Positions 11,791 through 24,810 of a stretch of DNA of 64,000 bases are shown here, piece by piece (position 1 is the stretch's first letter; each line of letters begins with the position of its first letter). The notes under the pieces were generated by a model that was not told where the DNA came from, made no database searches, and worked only from the letters and a program-made list of their open reading frames with translations. The DNA lies in NCBI GenBank assembly GCA_035771165.1, contig JAWNZC010000344.1, positions 456,501 to 520,500 of the forward strand, read 5' to 3'. The translations under genes were made by a program, and so were the position numbers. Origin of the DNA: Paragorgia papillata. Its lineage: Eukaryota > Cnidaria > Anthozoa > Scleralcyonacea > Coralliidae.

Positions 11791-13426
11791 TCGATCCATA
11801 ATATTTTGCTTATCAATTTCTTCACAATTGTGTTGTTTTATAAGAAATCAAAATATGCTCCAACAAATGCCGAAGGAAGCTGTAAAAACGCTTCCTTTCG
11901 GTATATCCGTGTCAGGTGTGATGTTTTTGTAATTCACAAAATTAAGCTTATACAAAATATTTACAAAGCTGCAAATATCGAAGCACGCACGCACATTTAA
12001 TAGTCAATAGGGTTCAAAACTTGGAGAAAAAAGGTGGAGTTGGTATAAATAATTATATCAAAGGAAGGTATTGGGATAGCCCTAGATTATGCGTTGGTAT
12101 TAACTAATATATTAAAATTGGTCTGTGCACACATGCAGCATGCAAATATGCCATGCATATTAGCATGTACCCGTTTTCGTGAAGAAGATGTAAAAAACGC
12201 CCAATACCCTCTACATATATACGTACATATATTACTTGTTCAATAAGACATATATTTATACTAACCTTGTGCGTTCAAACATGGAGAGGTGACCGGAAAA
12301 TTACATTTCACTTGTCTTCACTCCTTGCGATATATTCGCCATTTTGAGCTTCTCTTCCAAAACTACGTCATGATTCCACGTTCTTGGCTTTCAAACACGC
12401 GTGCCTCTCGCGCGTAGCTTGTTGGGCGAAACGTGGAGGGAGCCAGGCATTAATGTACCTGAGTAGTATTATGTATGAAGAAGCGCGTGTGAATTTCAGT
12501 TTAATAATTTGTCTTTATTTCTATAGTTAGAATAACCTCTTCTTGAACTTGAAATTTCTTTGGTTATATCTTTGATTATCTGAAAGCGGCGAAAGCTCAT
12601 GAGACTTCACAATCTTCACTATATTCGGATGTGGATTTGTAAATAAATTATGCAGCTTTGACAGTAGGATTATATATAAAATTTGTACTTTCTTGCATGA
12701 AGCAAGCTATTTTTTTCATGTCAGAATAAATTATTGCTACTGTTTGTGGTGTATCTCAATTTCTAGCATGAGCATTGAAACAGATAAATAAGTTAAATAA
12801 TAGTAAATTGGTTCTAAAAATAATTCTGTTTATATAAAACTGCATGGATTTATAGCACAAATGCATTAGTTTACAGTTACAACAGGATACTCTTTCTCTG
12901 TACAAGTTCTAGTTCAAAATAGAACAAATACATTTTTAAGCATATTTGGAAAAATGTTATATGTATTTGTTAAGGGTAACTTAAAATGGTAAGGTCCTAT
13001 GGCACTAGATTATAGGAAACAATTAAAACCTTCATATACTGTATAATCAACATTCAATAACTTCCAGGAATCCAGGGCACAGAGTGATTTATGGCAGATT
13101 GCACTCTTTCCTGCTGGCAGAGATCTCTACAGGAAAGACCTCTGCCAGCAGGGAAATGGCACACAAACCTTGCTTAAAGTGTGTGGGTAGATGATTAGAA
13201 ATTTGGGGAGAGTTAGTGTCAATTCCAAGAAAAAACTTTAATACACGAGTTGTTTTAATTCACACATCTGTCAAAAAATGTTATTAATGTGAAAAAATGG
13301 TGATTGCTATAAACGACTACGCCCCTTTCTTACTGCTGAACACGTGCGACATTTCTATCCACGTGCGAATTTGGTTTTTTAAACGTTCGAATATTTTCTC
13401 GTTGGTGCTCTGTTTTTTATTACTGA
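11791..13426. other. intergenic region before the P-element gene
   Basis: No convincing gene. It should contain the 5' end and promoter of the P-element, but I could not identify terminal inverted repeats. The clearest structure is a hairpin at 13106-13157. Confidence 0.4.
13106..13157. repeat. hairpin, about 16-bp stem
   Basis: TTTCCTGCTGGCAGAG pairs with CTCTGCCAGCAGGGAAA across a 17-base loop, with one bulged base. It lies 270 bp upstream of the P-element transposase start. Confidence 0.75.
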
Positions 13427-16400
13427 ATGGCTGAATCAAACACGCCAGGTGGAGCGGGGGCAGGAACTAGAACGTATTGTTCGGCTGTTAACTGTACGAA
13501 GAGTAAAGGCTGCTATCCAGAACTCAGTTTTTTCCGTTTTCCGTCTGAAGTAAACAGGTATGATATCTCCTTGTAATAGTGTCAGCTGTGTACATAATTT
13601 TCGTAATTTGTATAAATTAATTAAGAAGCATGTTGCAATTTATCAGTTATTAAAAGGCATGTCGCATTTTACAAACCATCCTAGATCAAATGAATGGGTA
13701 GCACTCTGTAGACGTGAAGACCTACGCAACAAAACGTCCGAATACTTACATAAGAACTGCAAGCTGTGTGGCGACCATTTTGAAGATTGTATGTTTTCAA
13801 ATGACAAGAAAAATCGTCTGAAGAATGATGCCAAACCCACCTTATTCGACATACCAAATCCGCCAGGTAAAGTTGGTCAAAAAAGACGAGTAATCCAAAG
13901 GGAGATAACTATTCATGGCCAGGGTAACTGTGCAATTAAAAATAGTATTCGTTTATTAAATTTTCATTGATTTGTCACTGAGTCTGAGACCAGGAAGCTA
14001 AATTTGTTTTGTTTTCTAATTTATAAATGTTATAGGAAAGAGATTAAAACGTGAACAAACAATTAATGGTATGTGAAAATATGCTATAATTTTCAAATAA
14101 TTTGTTGTTTAATGATATCTCAGGGAGTTTGATCTTGCAAATAAATTCACCTAGTGGAAATATATTTTGGTCATTCATTGGAAGGAAGGAGTGCATGCAC
14201 TCTTGTCCACTTTATTAATTTTAACACATTTTTACTAAGCATAATCAAATACTAAATTCAGATACTAATAACAAAACTCTTTCAAACAGATACCACAAAG
14301 ATCTTAAATGAAAAAACAAAGACAGTCAATGAACCTATGGAATATGACATTCCAGATGTAGATCTTGAAGGTACTGTATGAAAAATTAAAACTTAAATAG
14401 TGGAAAGCAATGTACACTGAGGCCGGGTCAAATCACTTAAGTAAAAAATCTCATATACTTTGCAAAAAAAATCCTTTAAAATCCCAATCCTTAAAAATCC
14501 TTGAAAAATCAATAAAATCCCTAGAAAATCAATAAAATGCTTGGAAAATCACTGAAATATCCTTGAATAATTCGTAAATTTTTTTAAAAATTCATAAAAT
14601 CTTTGGAAAACTAATAATTACTTTCAAAAAAATCCCCCAAAATCTTTTCAAAAAAATCCAATGAGAAAATTCAAGGATTTTTTGAAAATCTAAAAATCTC
14701 ATACACTTTTTAGAAAGTGATTTGCCCCTCAATGTAGACTATATTAATGTTTTTAAATTAACGTATTTGCTTTGGATATATTGATCCATCACTACAAATG
14801 TTTCTACTAAATATGCTATGGTAGTACAAGCTGTATAATTTGAAAAAAAAAATCTTTAAAAAAAGGGGGGGGCAGCATTTCCACACCACCCCCACCGGTT
14901 GAATTTAAACATAAGTAATTTCTTGGCACACATTAACAATGGGGAAGTTGAAGAACCCAGAACTTATCCATTTTTATTTTATCTTAGTGAATTCACCAGC
15001 AACCCAAGACTTCAGTGCACAGACAAGCCAACAGCTGTCACAGAATACACCTAGAAAAACCAAGCAAAAAAAGATCATCAAAACTCAAGGAAAAAAGATT
15101 AAACGACTGCAGACAGCTCTTGCTACGAATAGTGCTTTAAGCAAACAGAAGAGACAAGAAAAGGCATTGGAGGAGGCACTAGCAAAGTTACCAGAAAACA
15201 TGGCAAATTTTGTAAAAACCCAGCTGAAGTTACATAGCAAAAAGTCTAAAGGAAGACGATACTCACCACAGCTGAAGTCACTGGCAATTTCCCTTTATCA
15301 TGCAAGTGGCAAAGCATACAGAATACTGTCCAAACTTTTCATTCTGCCAACAAAATCATCACTGCACCGCTATATATCGAAAATGCCCACAGCTAGTGGA
15401 ATTTCCCAAGGTGCCTTGAACATAATTAGGAACAAAGTGTCACAAATGAATGCACAAGAAAAGCTTTGCACATTGTGCATGGATGAAGTTTCCTTAAAAA
15501 CCCATTTATTTTATGATTTATCAGGGGACAAAATTGTTGGCCTGGACGATTTTGGAGGTGGTTACCGCACCAACAAAGTGGCAACATCAGCACTTGTGTT
15601 ATTGGCTCGTAGTATCTGTGGGAGATGGAAACAACCTTTAGGCTATGTCTTAGTGAATGGTGCATGCCACAGGCAGGAGATGGAGGATCTCAATGAGACA
15701 ATTGACAAACTTGATGGCATTGGCCTGAAAGTTGTGGTAGTAATGTCTGATATGGGCTCGAATTTCCAAAGCCTGGCCAATCATCTTGGAATAACACCTG
15801 AGAAGCCATGGTTTCTGCACAAGAATACAAAGTACTTCTTGATATTTGATCCACCACATTTACTAAAGTGCATACGCAACAACCTGATGAAATACTCTAT
15901 CAAATTTGGCACATATATTGCAACATGGAAGGACATCGATGATTTCTATCAGAAAGATAAAGCACTTCCCATAAGGGCTGCACCAAAATTAACCGAAAAA
16001 CACATAAGGCCCAATAATTTTTCCAAAATGAAGGTTAAGTATGCCACACAAGTCATTAGTCACACTGTAGCAGCCTCTCCTTGCACATATGTCAGTGTAG
16101 GAGTTCTTTCACCAAGTGCCATGGGAACAGCAGAGTTCCTTTCCAAATTTGATTCAATCTTTGATTGTTTAAACAGTTCAACAACACAATCTACAAAGAA
16201 ATATAAACGTGCCTTGCATGAGAAATCTATACATGAAATTTTTTTAAAGGAAGCTATTACCTTTATAAAAGAATTGAAAGTTTTTAATGGTGAGCAAGAA
16301 GTAACCAGTAGAATTAAGTGCCTTAAGGGGTGGATGGTTACAATTAATGCTATTCTACTAATTTGGCAACATCTGAAAACCAACCATGAGTTAAAGTTTC

Positions 16401-17164
16401 TTTTAACTAGCAGATTAAACACAGATCCTCTTGAAAATTTTTTTGGTTCAATACGCCAACAGGGAAGGAATAGTGATAATCCCACCCCAGTTCAATTTAC
16501 TCGAGCATTTAGAAAATTATTTTTCAGCTCTTTTCTTAATTCATCTTCTGGGAATTGTGCAGAGGATTTTGATGAACTCCTGGGCCAGTGCGCTGAAAAG
16601 CCCAATGTTCCAATTGTGGTTGCTACACCACCTCAGCCTCAAATGCCACAAACCTTGGTCATTGGGCCAACTGACTACAGGGAGCTGAATATTAGTTCTA
16701 ATCTCATGAGAGCAAATGCAATTGCATATGTTTCTGGATACCTGTTACAGAAATGTTTTAAACAACACTGCTGCCAAACTTGTACAACAGCCCTGGTATC
16801 CAACGAGCTAGATGACGAAAGGAAACTCTTCTCCTATTTCAAGGCATATGAATCAGACAAGGGAACTTTTGGAGCACTGCATGCACCAACCATACCTTAC
16901 CTAGAGTATGTCACACAACTGGAGGATCTTTTCATCTCAAGTTTCTCGGTATTCACCAAAAGTTCTTGCATTGGTAAAACCATCCTGGCTAAATTAAAGA
17001 GTGCACCTGTACCATTCAAGACCTGTCCAGATTTCCCTCTTGATTATCTGCTCAAATTATTCCTACCGGTGAGAATTTATTACAGCATAAAGTTTGCGAA
17101 TCGTGATTTCACCTCTACCAAAAAGAAAAAGGACAAGAAATACATTAAGGTCACACATTTGTAA
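13427..17164 (+). CDS. P-element transposase with THAP domain (five exons, open)
   Basis: Exons 13427-13557, 13685-13866, 14036-14068, 14290-14370 and 14988-17164 have GT/AG introns and matching phases, giving an open product of about 867 residues. The N-terminal THAP domain (C2CH zinc-binding DNA-binding domain) is split over exons 1-2: CSAVNC, FFRFP, the conserved Trp in NEWVALC, CGDHF, and AKPTLF at its end. The long last exon matches P-element/THAP9 transposases. It has a leucine-rich coiled region, an RNase H-fold core with candidate catalytic acids in MDEVSL and MSDMGSN, the conserved FDPPHLLKCIRNN stretch, and the C-terminal DPLENFFGSIRQQG...NPTP block. It would cut and paste its own element. 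No stop or frameshift breaks the model. A domesticated THAP9-like gene is the main alternative; terminal repeats would decide. Confidence 0.85.
14455..14715. repeat. AAATCCTTGAAAAATC-type tandem repeat
   Basis: Degenerate short repeat built on AAATCCTTGAAAA and AAAATC words, filling part of the fourth intron of the P-element gene. Confidence 0.7.
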
Positions 17165-17788
17165 TCAAGTAGAACTTTTTAAATTATTACATAAAATAAA
17201 ACATTTGTATGCCTATTATTGATTTTACACACTTTATATGTTACTGAGTCCATACGACTATAAAAATATATTTTAGATACAATATTAACAAAATAGAATG
17301 TATGTACTGTAGGCTGTGTACTTTGAACTTGTACTGACGCTTCGAGTCAAAGCGTTTCATCAGAAAACACTGTAAATGGTGAACCTTAAATTATTAAAAC
17401 GTTCTATTGTTGACGTTATACCTTAATCAAGTTGTAACAAAGATAATTTTGTGCTACATCACTATTAAACGAATTATACATGTGGCAATATAAAGTCATT
17501 GGGCCCAAGCTTCGACTGTATTAAGCCAAGCAGAAAATTCCTTAAATTTATCAGTTGGAAATAGTTTTAAACCTTTTAATTACAAAAAATGTTATTGCCT
17601 ACCTTATCTTCACAATCTCTCGTCGTAGCGTGGAGATCGAGCGACTAGTTCGTGAGATATAGCGATTTTAGTGAAGCAACTCCGTATTTCGCCATTACAC
17701 TCCTTGTTGACCTGACTGAGGTTTACTGGCTGCGAGCTTCGCAGACCTCGCGCATGCGCACTGAAAAACGGCGACACTTTTACCCCCG
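17165..17788. other. spacer between P element and CACTA remnant
   Basis: No gene recognised. It should contain the 3' terminus of the P element. A short imperfect inverted repeat (GACGCTTCGAGTCAAAGCGT) lies near 17337. Confidence 0.35.
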
Positions 17789-17820
17789 AGTGGACCTTCT
17801 GCTCAGTTCTTTATTCTGTG
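17789..17820 (+). repeat. dispersed 32-bp motif, copy 1 of 3
   Basis: A 32-bp stretch beginning GAGTGGACCTTCTGCTCAG and ending TTTATTCTGTG. Close copies occur at 36564-36595 (same strand) and 33872-33903 (opposite strand). It borders the point where CACTA homology is lost. Confidence 0.6.
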
Positions 17821-19690
17821 ACTGTAGTGCTCGGGTGGCAGATAATCAAAGAGCGCATACGACGAGAAAACTAGTACCCACATCTTCCACTGTGCAGCAG
17901 TAAAACCAAGAAATGATTTTGCAATCTTCGTAGGAAGACGCCCCATATTGGAAGGAAGATCACTTGAATAAGATTTATCCTGGATTACAGAAAAGTTGTT
18001 CGTGTTCAAGACCTTTGTATTCAGCCAAATGTTTATCATGTTTTTGGCAATACCCAGAAATAGGTTATGCATGGGATCTACAATGGTAAATCTTATAACG
18101 TCGAAATAGGGAAGTCTAAGTAGTTCAGAATACCGCGCTCCGTACGACGACTCCAGTCTACTTCGATCTTCCTGCGACGTCTGCTGCAAAATTTCGTCAA
18201 CTTGCCTTCGATGCTCGATGATGTTTCTAGAAGGACATTGTTCAAAGCCCGAGTAATCAGTTTGATCACCAATGCCTCCAACATTAAATTGTTTTGTGCA
18301 TTTGTTGCAACCATTCTTTGAATTATGTTGCGTGAAGCCACACACTTTTCTGCTAGCAGGAATGTCGCATGCTACACATAACAAAGCTGCTCTAAACAAC
18401 TCAGGGAAAATTGACCCAGCATGTTTAAGTTTCACACCGTCATTCCACAAAATTAAAAACTCATCTACAAGTGGAGACAAAAACGTGTTGATGTTAAAAT
18501 GGGGTTCACTTGGACCAGGAATAATTCCTACTAAAAATACGTTCTCGCGTTTAAATCGCTCGCTTCGAGGAAGATTCATTAAAACAAGATACATAAGTCC
18601 AACTGAATACATAGTACGAGAAAATGGCTGCATCCAATCCACGTTTAACATGAACGCATAATTACGGTACTAGACAAAAACGGAGACCCGTTATATGTTT
18701 GAAAATCTCTCCAAATACGTCCCTCAAACACATCACTCATAACCTGTGACATGGAGCGGATCTCTCGATTACGCCACAGCTCGCAACGTTCCGTAAAGTT
18801 TGCTCTGGTTACAAACTTCTTTATTTATAACACTGTTGTAACAAAATACCTTATGAGGATAAAGGCGTTTGCTGTTATCCTTCAAAGTTACTTTCTTCAA
18901 CAAGGTCGTGCCACACTGCTGCCGTCTCAACTCCTGGCGATGGTTCGGGAATTTCACAAAGCTGCACGTTTTGGAAATACGACGGTTTCCAACAACTATG
19001 AAGCAATTTTCAAAAGTGTAAATACTATTGCATTTCGGACAGACAACGTACTTGGTAAAACAATCATTATCTAACCCCAGCTGCTTTCGAAAAAAGTACA
19101 AAGAACCTGGAAATGCCAAAGCAAGCCCAGTCATCCATGGATTGGCAACTGAAATTAATTCAAATACTTGCTTTAAAAAAGATAGTAGGAATTCCATAGC
19201 CTTATCTGAAATATTAAAATGTGCCCAAAAAAATGCAAGGAAAACTATTAGACAATGAGCAAAAATAGGACTTCGGGAACTGTCTGATGCATGAACGGTT
19301 GTCGACGGACCTTCACGAGAAATCTCTAAGAAATCCTCGTCGATGTCAAAAACCACTTGATCCTCCCACACCTCGTTTTTATTTCAAACAATATGTCATA
19401 TTGTTGCTGTTCCTGGTTTATTTCATTGACCTTATTACCTTGTGTAGGTGAGCTACATGTACCTGTATCTCTTCCACAATCGCGCATATTAATGACATCT
19501 CCACAATCCATTTCATGTTGCTGGGTGAATAACAGCTCTCCTTCGTCGCTACTGCTATCCAGCAAAGATTCATCTATTTGCCAGCTGTTGTTTGCAGAGT
19601 CAAAATACTTTTCTCGGTGTTTTCTGTACGTTCTACTAGGTATTCGCGATTTACAATGGGGACAAAATGAAAAGTATCGAGCTTCAGCCC
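17803..19690 (-). pseudogene. CACTA (EnSpm) TNP2-type transposase remnant
   Basis: Minus-strand fragments in three frames make one protein of the animal CACTA/TNP2 type. From the N-terminus: a short zinc-finger-like stretch near 19685-19610 (CPHCKSRIPSRTYRKH), an acidic linker (LDSSSDEGE), a Cys-x2-Cys region (CPKCNSIYTF), then a core with NVDWMQPFSR, YSVGLMYLVLMNLPR, GIIPGPSEP and DPMHNLFLGIAKN. The frame changes near 19371, 18790 and 18650. Homology stops near 17803, well short of a full transposase, so the C-terminus is missing. It would once have cut and pasted a CACTA element; the copy is dead. The core ORF is 17803-18651 and the upstream ORF 18769-19371. Confidence 0.8.
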
Positions 19691-19870
19691 TTGTATTTTC
19701 CTATTTTGTGTTGATATGGCAACCATATGATAACAGAAAATAGACTTGATCACGTGACCTAATAGAACGAATCAGCATGCAAGAAATATTCCCGCCGAAA
19801 GGGTGCATATACTCGAATCTTTCGAGGGAAAACTTTCAGTCAACACTTTTTTTGCTGCTAGTTTGATGCA

Positions 19871-22868
19871 ATGGAACAAAGAAACGAAAGACAAAACGGC
19901 CTGAAACAACTTCTGGAAAATCAACAGATGATCGTCAAACAGAATGTTCAACTTCTGGAGCAAAAGGCCCAAAACGAAAAGAAATTGGCAAGTCTCAAGA
20001 CCCCACTTAAAGTGCCTATCTCATGGTTGGGGATTTTACATATTTAGGATATTTTGAACATTTTAAGAAGATTTGTAATATATCTTCTTTTCCTAAAATT
20101 TCATCTTCATGGACTTTTTTGCTGTTAAAGTTGGCGATTTTGACGATGGCCGTGAAAATTTTTTACTGGGTTCTAGTCGCCGGAAGTGACGTAGAAGCAG
20201 GGAGACCCTCTCAGACAGTAACAGTGTTTACATCGGGAGTTTACGGTTCATCTTGGATTTTCTTGGCTTTATTCAGGTTATTTTGTCGGAAATTCTTTTA
20301 AAAACTATGCCAAACAAGTGCGTAGTGTTTTTACTCTCGAATGAACCCAATTGATATGCAAGAATAGCGCTGTATGCCATTCTTTTTTTTTGCGACAATA
20401 ACGATGTACAATCCCGACTCACGGGAGGCGAATAAAAGAAGGATAGCTTCGGGTGAAAGGAACGCCGAATTGTCAAGGATAAAGGTGTGAAATGAACGCC
20501 GACATCTACTTCTGTGACCTGTTCGTCGTTCGAAGTAGTTTCAACGGGAATATTTGGTACTAAGACGATTCACAGCAGTTTATCACGAGGAAAACCCGTC
20601 GGTGTGGCGATTACAAAACGACAACAATAGAGCGTGGGAAAGTGACAAGAACTTGTGCATGTCATCAGTCTCATATTTCTTTTTATCGAATTCGATCTTC
20701 GATCAAGAATATATCGAAATGACTTGGTAATGTCGCCTACCTCTGGTTCTAATGCTGATAGCCAAAATGACTAGACTAGGTGGTAAACATTCCGGGATAC
20801 GTAATCGAGATCGAAGACGAAGTAAAACTGTCTAGGCCATTTATACCTGAAGACGAATCATCAGAATGCATTGTCAAGCCGTATGAAGACGAGCTTAGGA
20901 TCAAATGCGACTTGAAAAATATCTTCTACGATGGCTATAAATTCGCTTTGCGGGGCACAATAAGGTGAACGATTTGTAAGTTATGAAAGTTTGCTTTATC
21001 AGTGAATTTATGTTTACGTTTTATCGAATGTTGTATACTGGCATGCCATATTTGCAATTGGCCATATTTGCTAAAACAAAATTGTATGCTGTCAAAGCCA
21101 AATGATTCGCATGTTTATATTTGTTATACTGATCTGGTCACTGCGTCTAGCGGGCTGCAAATATCGAAGAATTGACGACGCAAAGTATAAAATAGAAGAT
21201 GTAGAAAGCAGGTAGATACTGTCAGTATTGATTAATAGAATACCCGTTCGCTTTCCGATTTCCACTTGCGAATAAGCCAGCTGCGCACAATTCACAAAGG
21301 CTAATAGAATTGCTTCGTTCTTCAAAATTGCCACAATTCAGTGCTCGTCCAATTCGATAAACAACAACAATTGTGCGATTTCATCTTCAAACTTGAAGAA
21401 ATTGACTCTGTATGTTACTCTCGCCTGCAAGTTCAAATTTCAAAAGTGGATGCAAGTATTCCATTAATCTATAATCAACAGACAGTTCCTACCTGTTTTC
21501 TGCACTGATCTTTTATTTGATACTTTATCTTGTCAATTTTTCGATGTAAGTGTCCCGCTAGACGCAGTGACCACATTTCCAGGCAAACAAGTGTAAAGAA
21601 CTTGGTCACTGTTATTATAAACCATTTCAATGCAAGCTTTGATTTACTGACATTCCTTCGCATTCGCATTAAGCAGTTCAGTGTCAGAGTAATATCGAAT
21701 AGAATTAAACATGCGAATCATGCATATGGCTTTGACAGCATACAATTTTGTTTTAGCAAATGTGTGAAAACATTGCAGATAAAACGTAAACATAAATTCA
21801 CTGATAAAAGCAACTTTCAATAAAACTTACCAATCATTTACCTTATCGTGCCCCTCAAAAGTGAATTTGTAGCCGTCGTACTAAAGACCTTTTTCAGGTC
21901 GCATTTGCTCATTATGATTTACGATCCAAATTTCATCGGCAACCGACTCGTCTTCATACGGCTTGACAATGCATTCAGATGATTCGTCTTCAGGTATGGC
22001 CGCACTGCACTGGAAGACAGTTTTACTTCGTCTTCGATCTCGATTACGTATCCCGGAATGTTTACATCCTAGTCTAGTCATTTTAGCTATCAGTGTTAGA
22101 ACCAGAGGTAGACGACATTACCAAGTCAAGTATATTTCGATATATTCTTGATCAAAGATCGAACGCAAACAATACTTCGATAAAAAGAAATATGAGACTG
22201 ATGACATGCACAAGTTCTTGTCACTTTCCCACGCTCTATTGTTGTCGTTTTGTAATCGCCACACCGACGGGTTTTCCCGTCGTGATAAACTGCTGTGAAT
22301 CGTCTTAGTACCAAATATTCCCGTTGAAACTACTTCGAACGACGAACAGGTCACAGAAGTAGATGTCGGCGTTCATTTCACACCTTTATCCTTGACAATT
22401 CGGCGTTCCTTTCACCCGAAGCTATCCTTCTTTTATTCGCCTCCCGTGAGTCGGGATTGTACATCGTTATTGTCGCAAAAAAAAAGAATGGCATACAGCG
22501 CTATTCTTGCATATCAATTGGGTTCATTCGATAGTAAAAACACTACGCACTTGTTTGGCATAGTTTTTAAAGGAATTTCCGACAAAATAACCTGAATAAA
22601 GCCAAGAAAATCCAAGATGAACCGTAAACTCCCGATGTAAACACTGTTACTGTCTGAGAGGGTCTCCCTGCTTCTACGTCACTTCCGGCGACTAGAACCC
22701 AGTAAAAAAATTTCACGGCCATCGTCAAAATCGCCAACTTTAACAGCAAAAAAGTCCATGAAGATGAAATTTTAGGAAAAGAAGATATATTACAAATCTT
22801 CTTAAAATGTTCAAAATATCCTAAATATGTAAAATCCCCAACCATGAGATAGGCACTTTAATGTGAAG
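19871..22868 (+). pseudogene. 5' coding exon of a host-like gene, split by a palindromic element
   Basis: An ATG at 19871 opens a Gln/Lys/Glu-rich coiled-coil-like sequence (MEQRNERQNGLKQLLENQ...). It runs to a TTAA at 20007-20010, is interrupted by the 2,847-bp element, and resumes after the duplicated TTAA. Coding then ends at a good donor (GAAG/GTAAGG, intron from 22869). Removing the element and one TTAA gives an uninterrupted exon of about 49 codons. It may be the first exon of a gene whose later exons lie at 24719-24810, 37340-37449 and 39634-40005, but the phase does not join directly to 24719, so at least one exon would be missing from this model. Confidence 0.5.
20011..22857. mobile_element. 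2.85-kb palindromic (fold-back) element with TTAA target duplication
   Basis: The ends are AGTGCCTATCTCATGG and its inverse, flanked by TTAA on both sides (20007-20010 and 22858-22861). The two halves are inverted copies of each other almost to the centre: the left arm runs to about 21240 and the right arm starts about 21470. The left arm has lost several short segments that the right arm keeps. TTAA duplication with AG...CT ends fits the Kolobok superfamily; piggyBac also uses TTAA but usually begins CCY. The same ORFs appear on opposite strands in each arm (20023-20301 + and 22567-22845 -), so they are repeat shadows. A decayed coding-like stretch containing IPEDESSECIVKPYEDE is present in both arms. 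Confidence 0.85.
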
Positions 22869-22869
22869 G

Positions 22870-24061
22870 TAAGGCAAACAAAAATACGCTGTCTCGCTTC
22901 TTAATACATTAAAAAGTACTGACGAAACAATTCAATTTGAATTTCAATTTGTCAATGTATGATTATAGGTGAAATCTACATAGTATGAAGTATGTTTATG
23001 CCATACAAACCACTCAATATTTTAAATAAAAGAACTATCTTTCAATGTTCAAAAGTAGCATTGTAGCAATAGACAAATAATAATCATTAACCATCAAACA
23101 TTAATCAGGAGAGGACAAAGTAAAGCGAAACAGCAAAAGATGACTTACCCCAGCCATGCAGAGATGATTTTTCACTCTCCAAACTTTCATAAAGTTTCAG
23201 GCTTTTGTAGCATGTAGTTATGCGATTCCCCTGCTATTGAAAAATCCGGTATCTGTAAGGAAAATTACAAAATCCAAGCTTCTGTCAGTCGACAAGACGT
23301 TAAGAAAGATCAACTGCCACAACCTCTTTGATCTAACTAAAGCCCAAAGATATATCAATATTAACAGAATTACTTACCTTCAATAGTGTGGCTGCTCGTT
23401 GACAAACGATACGACAAATATTCCCACAAGCAGTGAAGTCATTTTTAGAAACAGAGTAGGCAGGAAACTTCGATAGCCCGGACTAGAATGAAGCAGATAT
23501 CTTCATGTTCTTGGATCAAAACAACAACACGTGAACACGAGAAAGAAACTCGCCAAGATGGAGGTGACAGATATCCCATGATGCTTTGCATGTGGTGCTC
23601 GTTCCCAGTCTATGGCGCCAACACATTTGTCGTTCCCATGAATTTTCACACCAATTCGCCACTCGGCCAATACATAAGCTTATGTTTATGATTTATTAAG
23701 AAATTGGTATTTTATGTGAAATTTTCGTAACGGATGTGGACTGTGCTACACGTTGTTTGCATTTTTGATTTCATTAGCATAACAGACTGTTTACATGTTT
23801 TAATATTGCTTTATATATTTGTTATAATTTTCAATTTTTTCATGACTGATGCACTTTTACATATTGTAGTTTCTTCACCTAGGGGGGTGGGGGAGCTGTT
23901 TTAGATCCCAATTTAGGTTTAAAACTATCACACATAATTGTAACTGTCAGTCTCCCACAATTTGAAAGTTCTCAAAGTTCTCAAAAATTATAAAGTTGCT
24001 GTTACCAGGTTGGTATGGAAAACCTATGGGCTCAACCCATATCAATGCCATATCCCCTATG
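22870..24061. other. intron-like region, nothing firm
   Basis: Begins with the donor of the split exon at 22869. I see no coding exon I can support. An acceptor-like site or a divergent promoter may lie near 23480-23640, where base composition becomes more GC-rich. Confidence 0.3.
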
Positions 24062-24290
24062 AAAGTAAAACTATGGAAATTCTATGGTACTTAATGGGCT
24101 TATCATCCCCATAGCTTTTCCGTATTGTGTGTAACATAGACTCGCCATCCCATGTATTTTCCATACCTTGAAATTTAGCGAAAAAGTGCACCATAGTAGT
24201 CCCATATACCATCGTACCTTCCCATAGGATTCACATCTATGGGTCACATATGGCCCATTAAGTACCATAGAATTTCCATAGTTTTACTTT
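24062..24290. mobile_element. 229-bp MITE with 38-bp inverted termini
   Basis: AAAGTAAAACTATGGAAATT at 24062 continues for 38 bp and is matched by its inverse ending at 24290. The interior is full of CTATGG/CCATAG words. The flanks do not give a clear target duplication. No coding content. Confidence 0.8.
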
Positions 24291-24542
24291 GATAAGGGTA
24301 GTACATTATTTACAGCACAGCTTATATATAAATGTACTGGGCTGGGATTCATCTGACAGTAGCTCACACTGTACTGTTAACTCCATCACTTCTGTACTGC
24401 TAGGGTTTAAATTAACTTTTGAAAATACCAAACTTTTGCATGCATAATGCAAATTCAAATCAAAATTTAAGAGATATGCGACTCAACAGGCGTATACATT
24501 GCCCATGGAAGTGCAGGGTTTGCTTTATATTGGAGAATAAGA

Positions 24543-24560
24543 CCCCCCCCCCCCCCCCCC
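24543..24560. repeat. poly-C run of 18
   Basis: Eighteen consecutive C residues. The true length is uncertain in any assembly. Confidence 0.9.
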
Positions 24561-24718
24561 ATTCAAGACACCCATCACTGTTTGGTACTTAAATATTAAT
24601 TCTGCCTTACTTGTCAGTTACTCTGAATATATCATAAATTCCAACTGCTTTTCTAAAAAAATGATATTTTGATCATTATTATATCTGTATTGTCTTCATT
24701 ATTCTTATAAAGCTTTAG

Positions 24719-24810
24719 AGCAGCTGCAAATGAGGCAGTCAATGTAATGTTGCTCACAGATGTCAAAGCACTAAATGGCATGGATAAAGTTCATTCAATC
24801 ATCATTGAGA
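24719..24810 (+). CDS. candidate internal exon
   Basis: Bounded by CTTTAG/A and A/GTAAGTTC. Open frame encodes ANEAVNVMLLTDVKALNG and continues to IIIE plus one base. That single leftover base matches the phase of the exon at 37340. In cnidarian multi-copy families with an N-terminal helical region, a segment of this kind precedes a stretch containing RN...CADD, which is what 37340 encodes. The link is inferred across 12.5 kb. Confidence 0.4.

Noticed and set aside
17165..17600. Search for the right terminal repeat of the P element
   Set aside because: No stretch matched an inverted copy upstream of 13427 well enough to call a boundary by eye.
20023..20301. 92-residue ORF as a gene
   Set aside because: The same ORF occurs on the opposite strand in the other arm of the palindrome (22567-22845) and has no recognisable domain.
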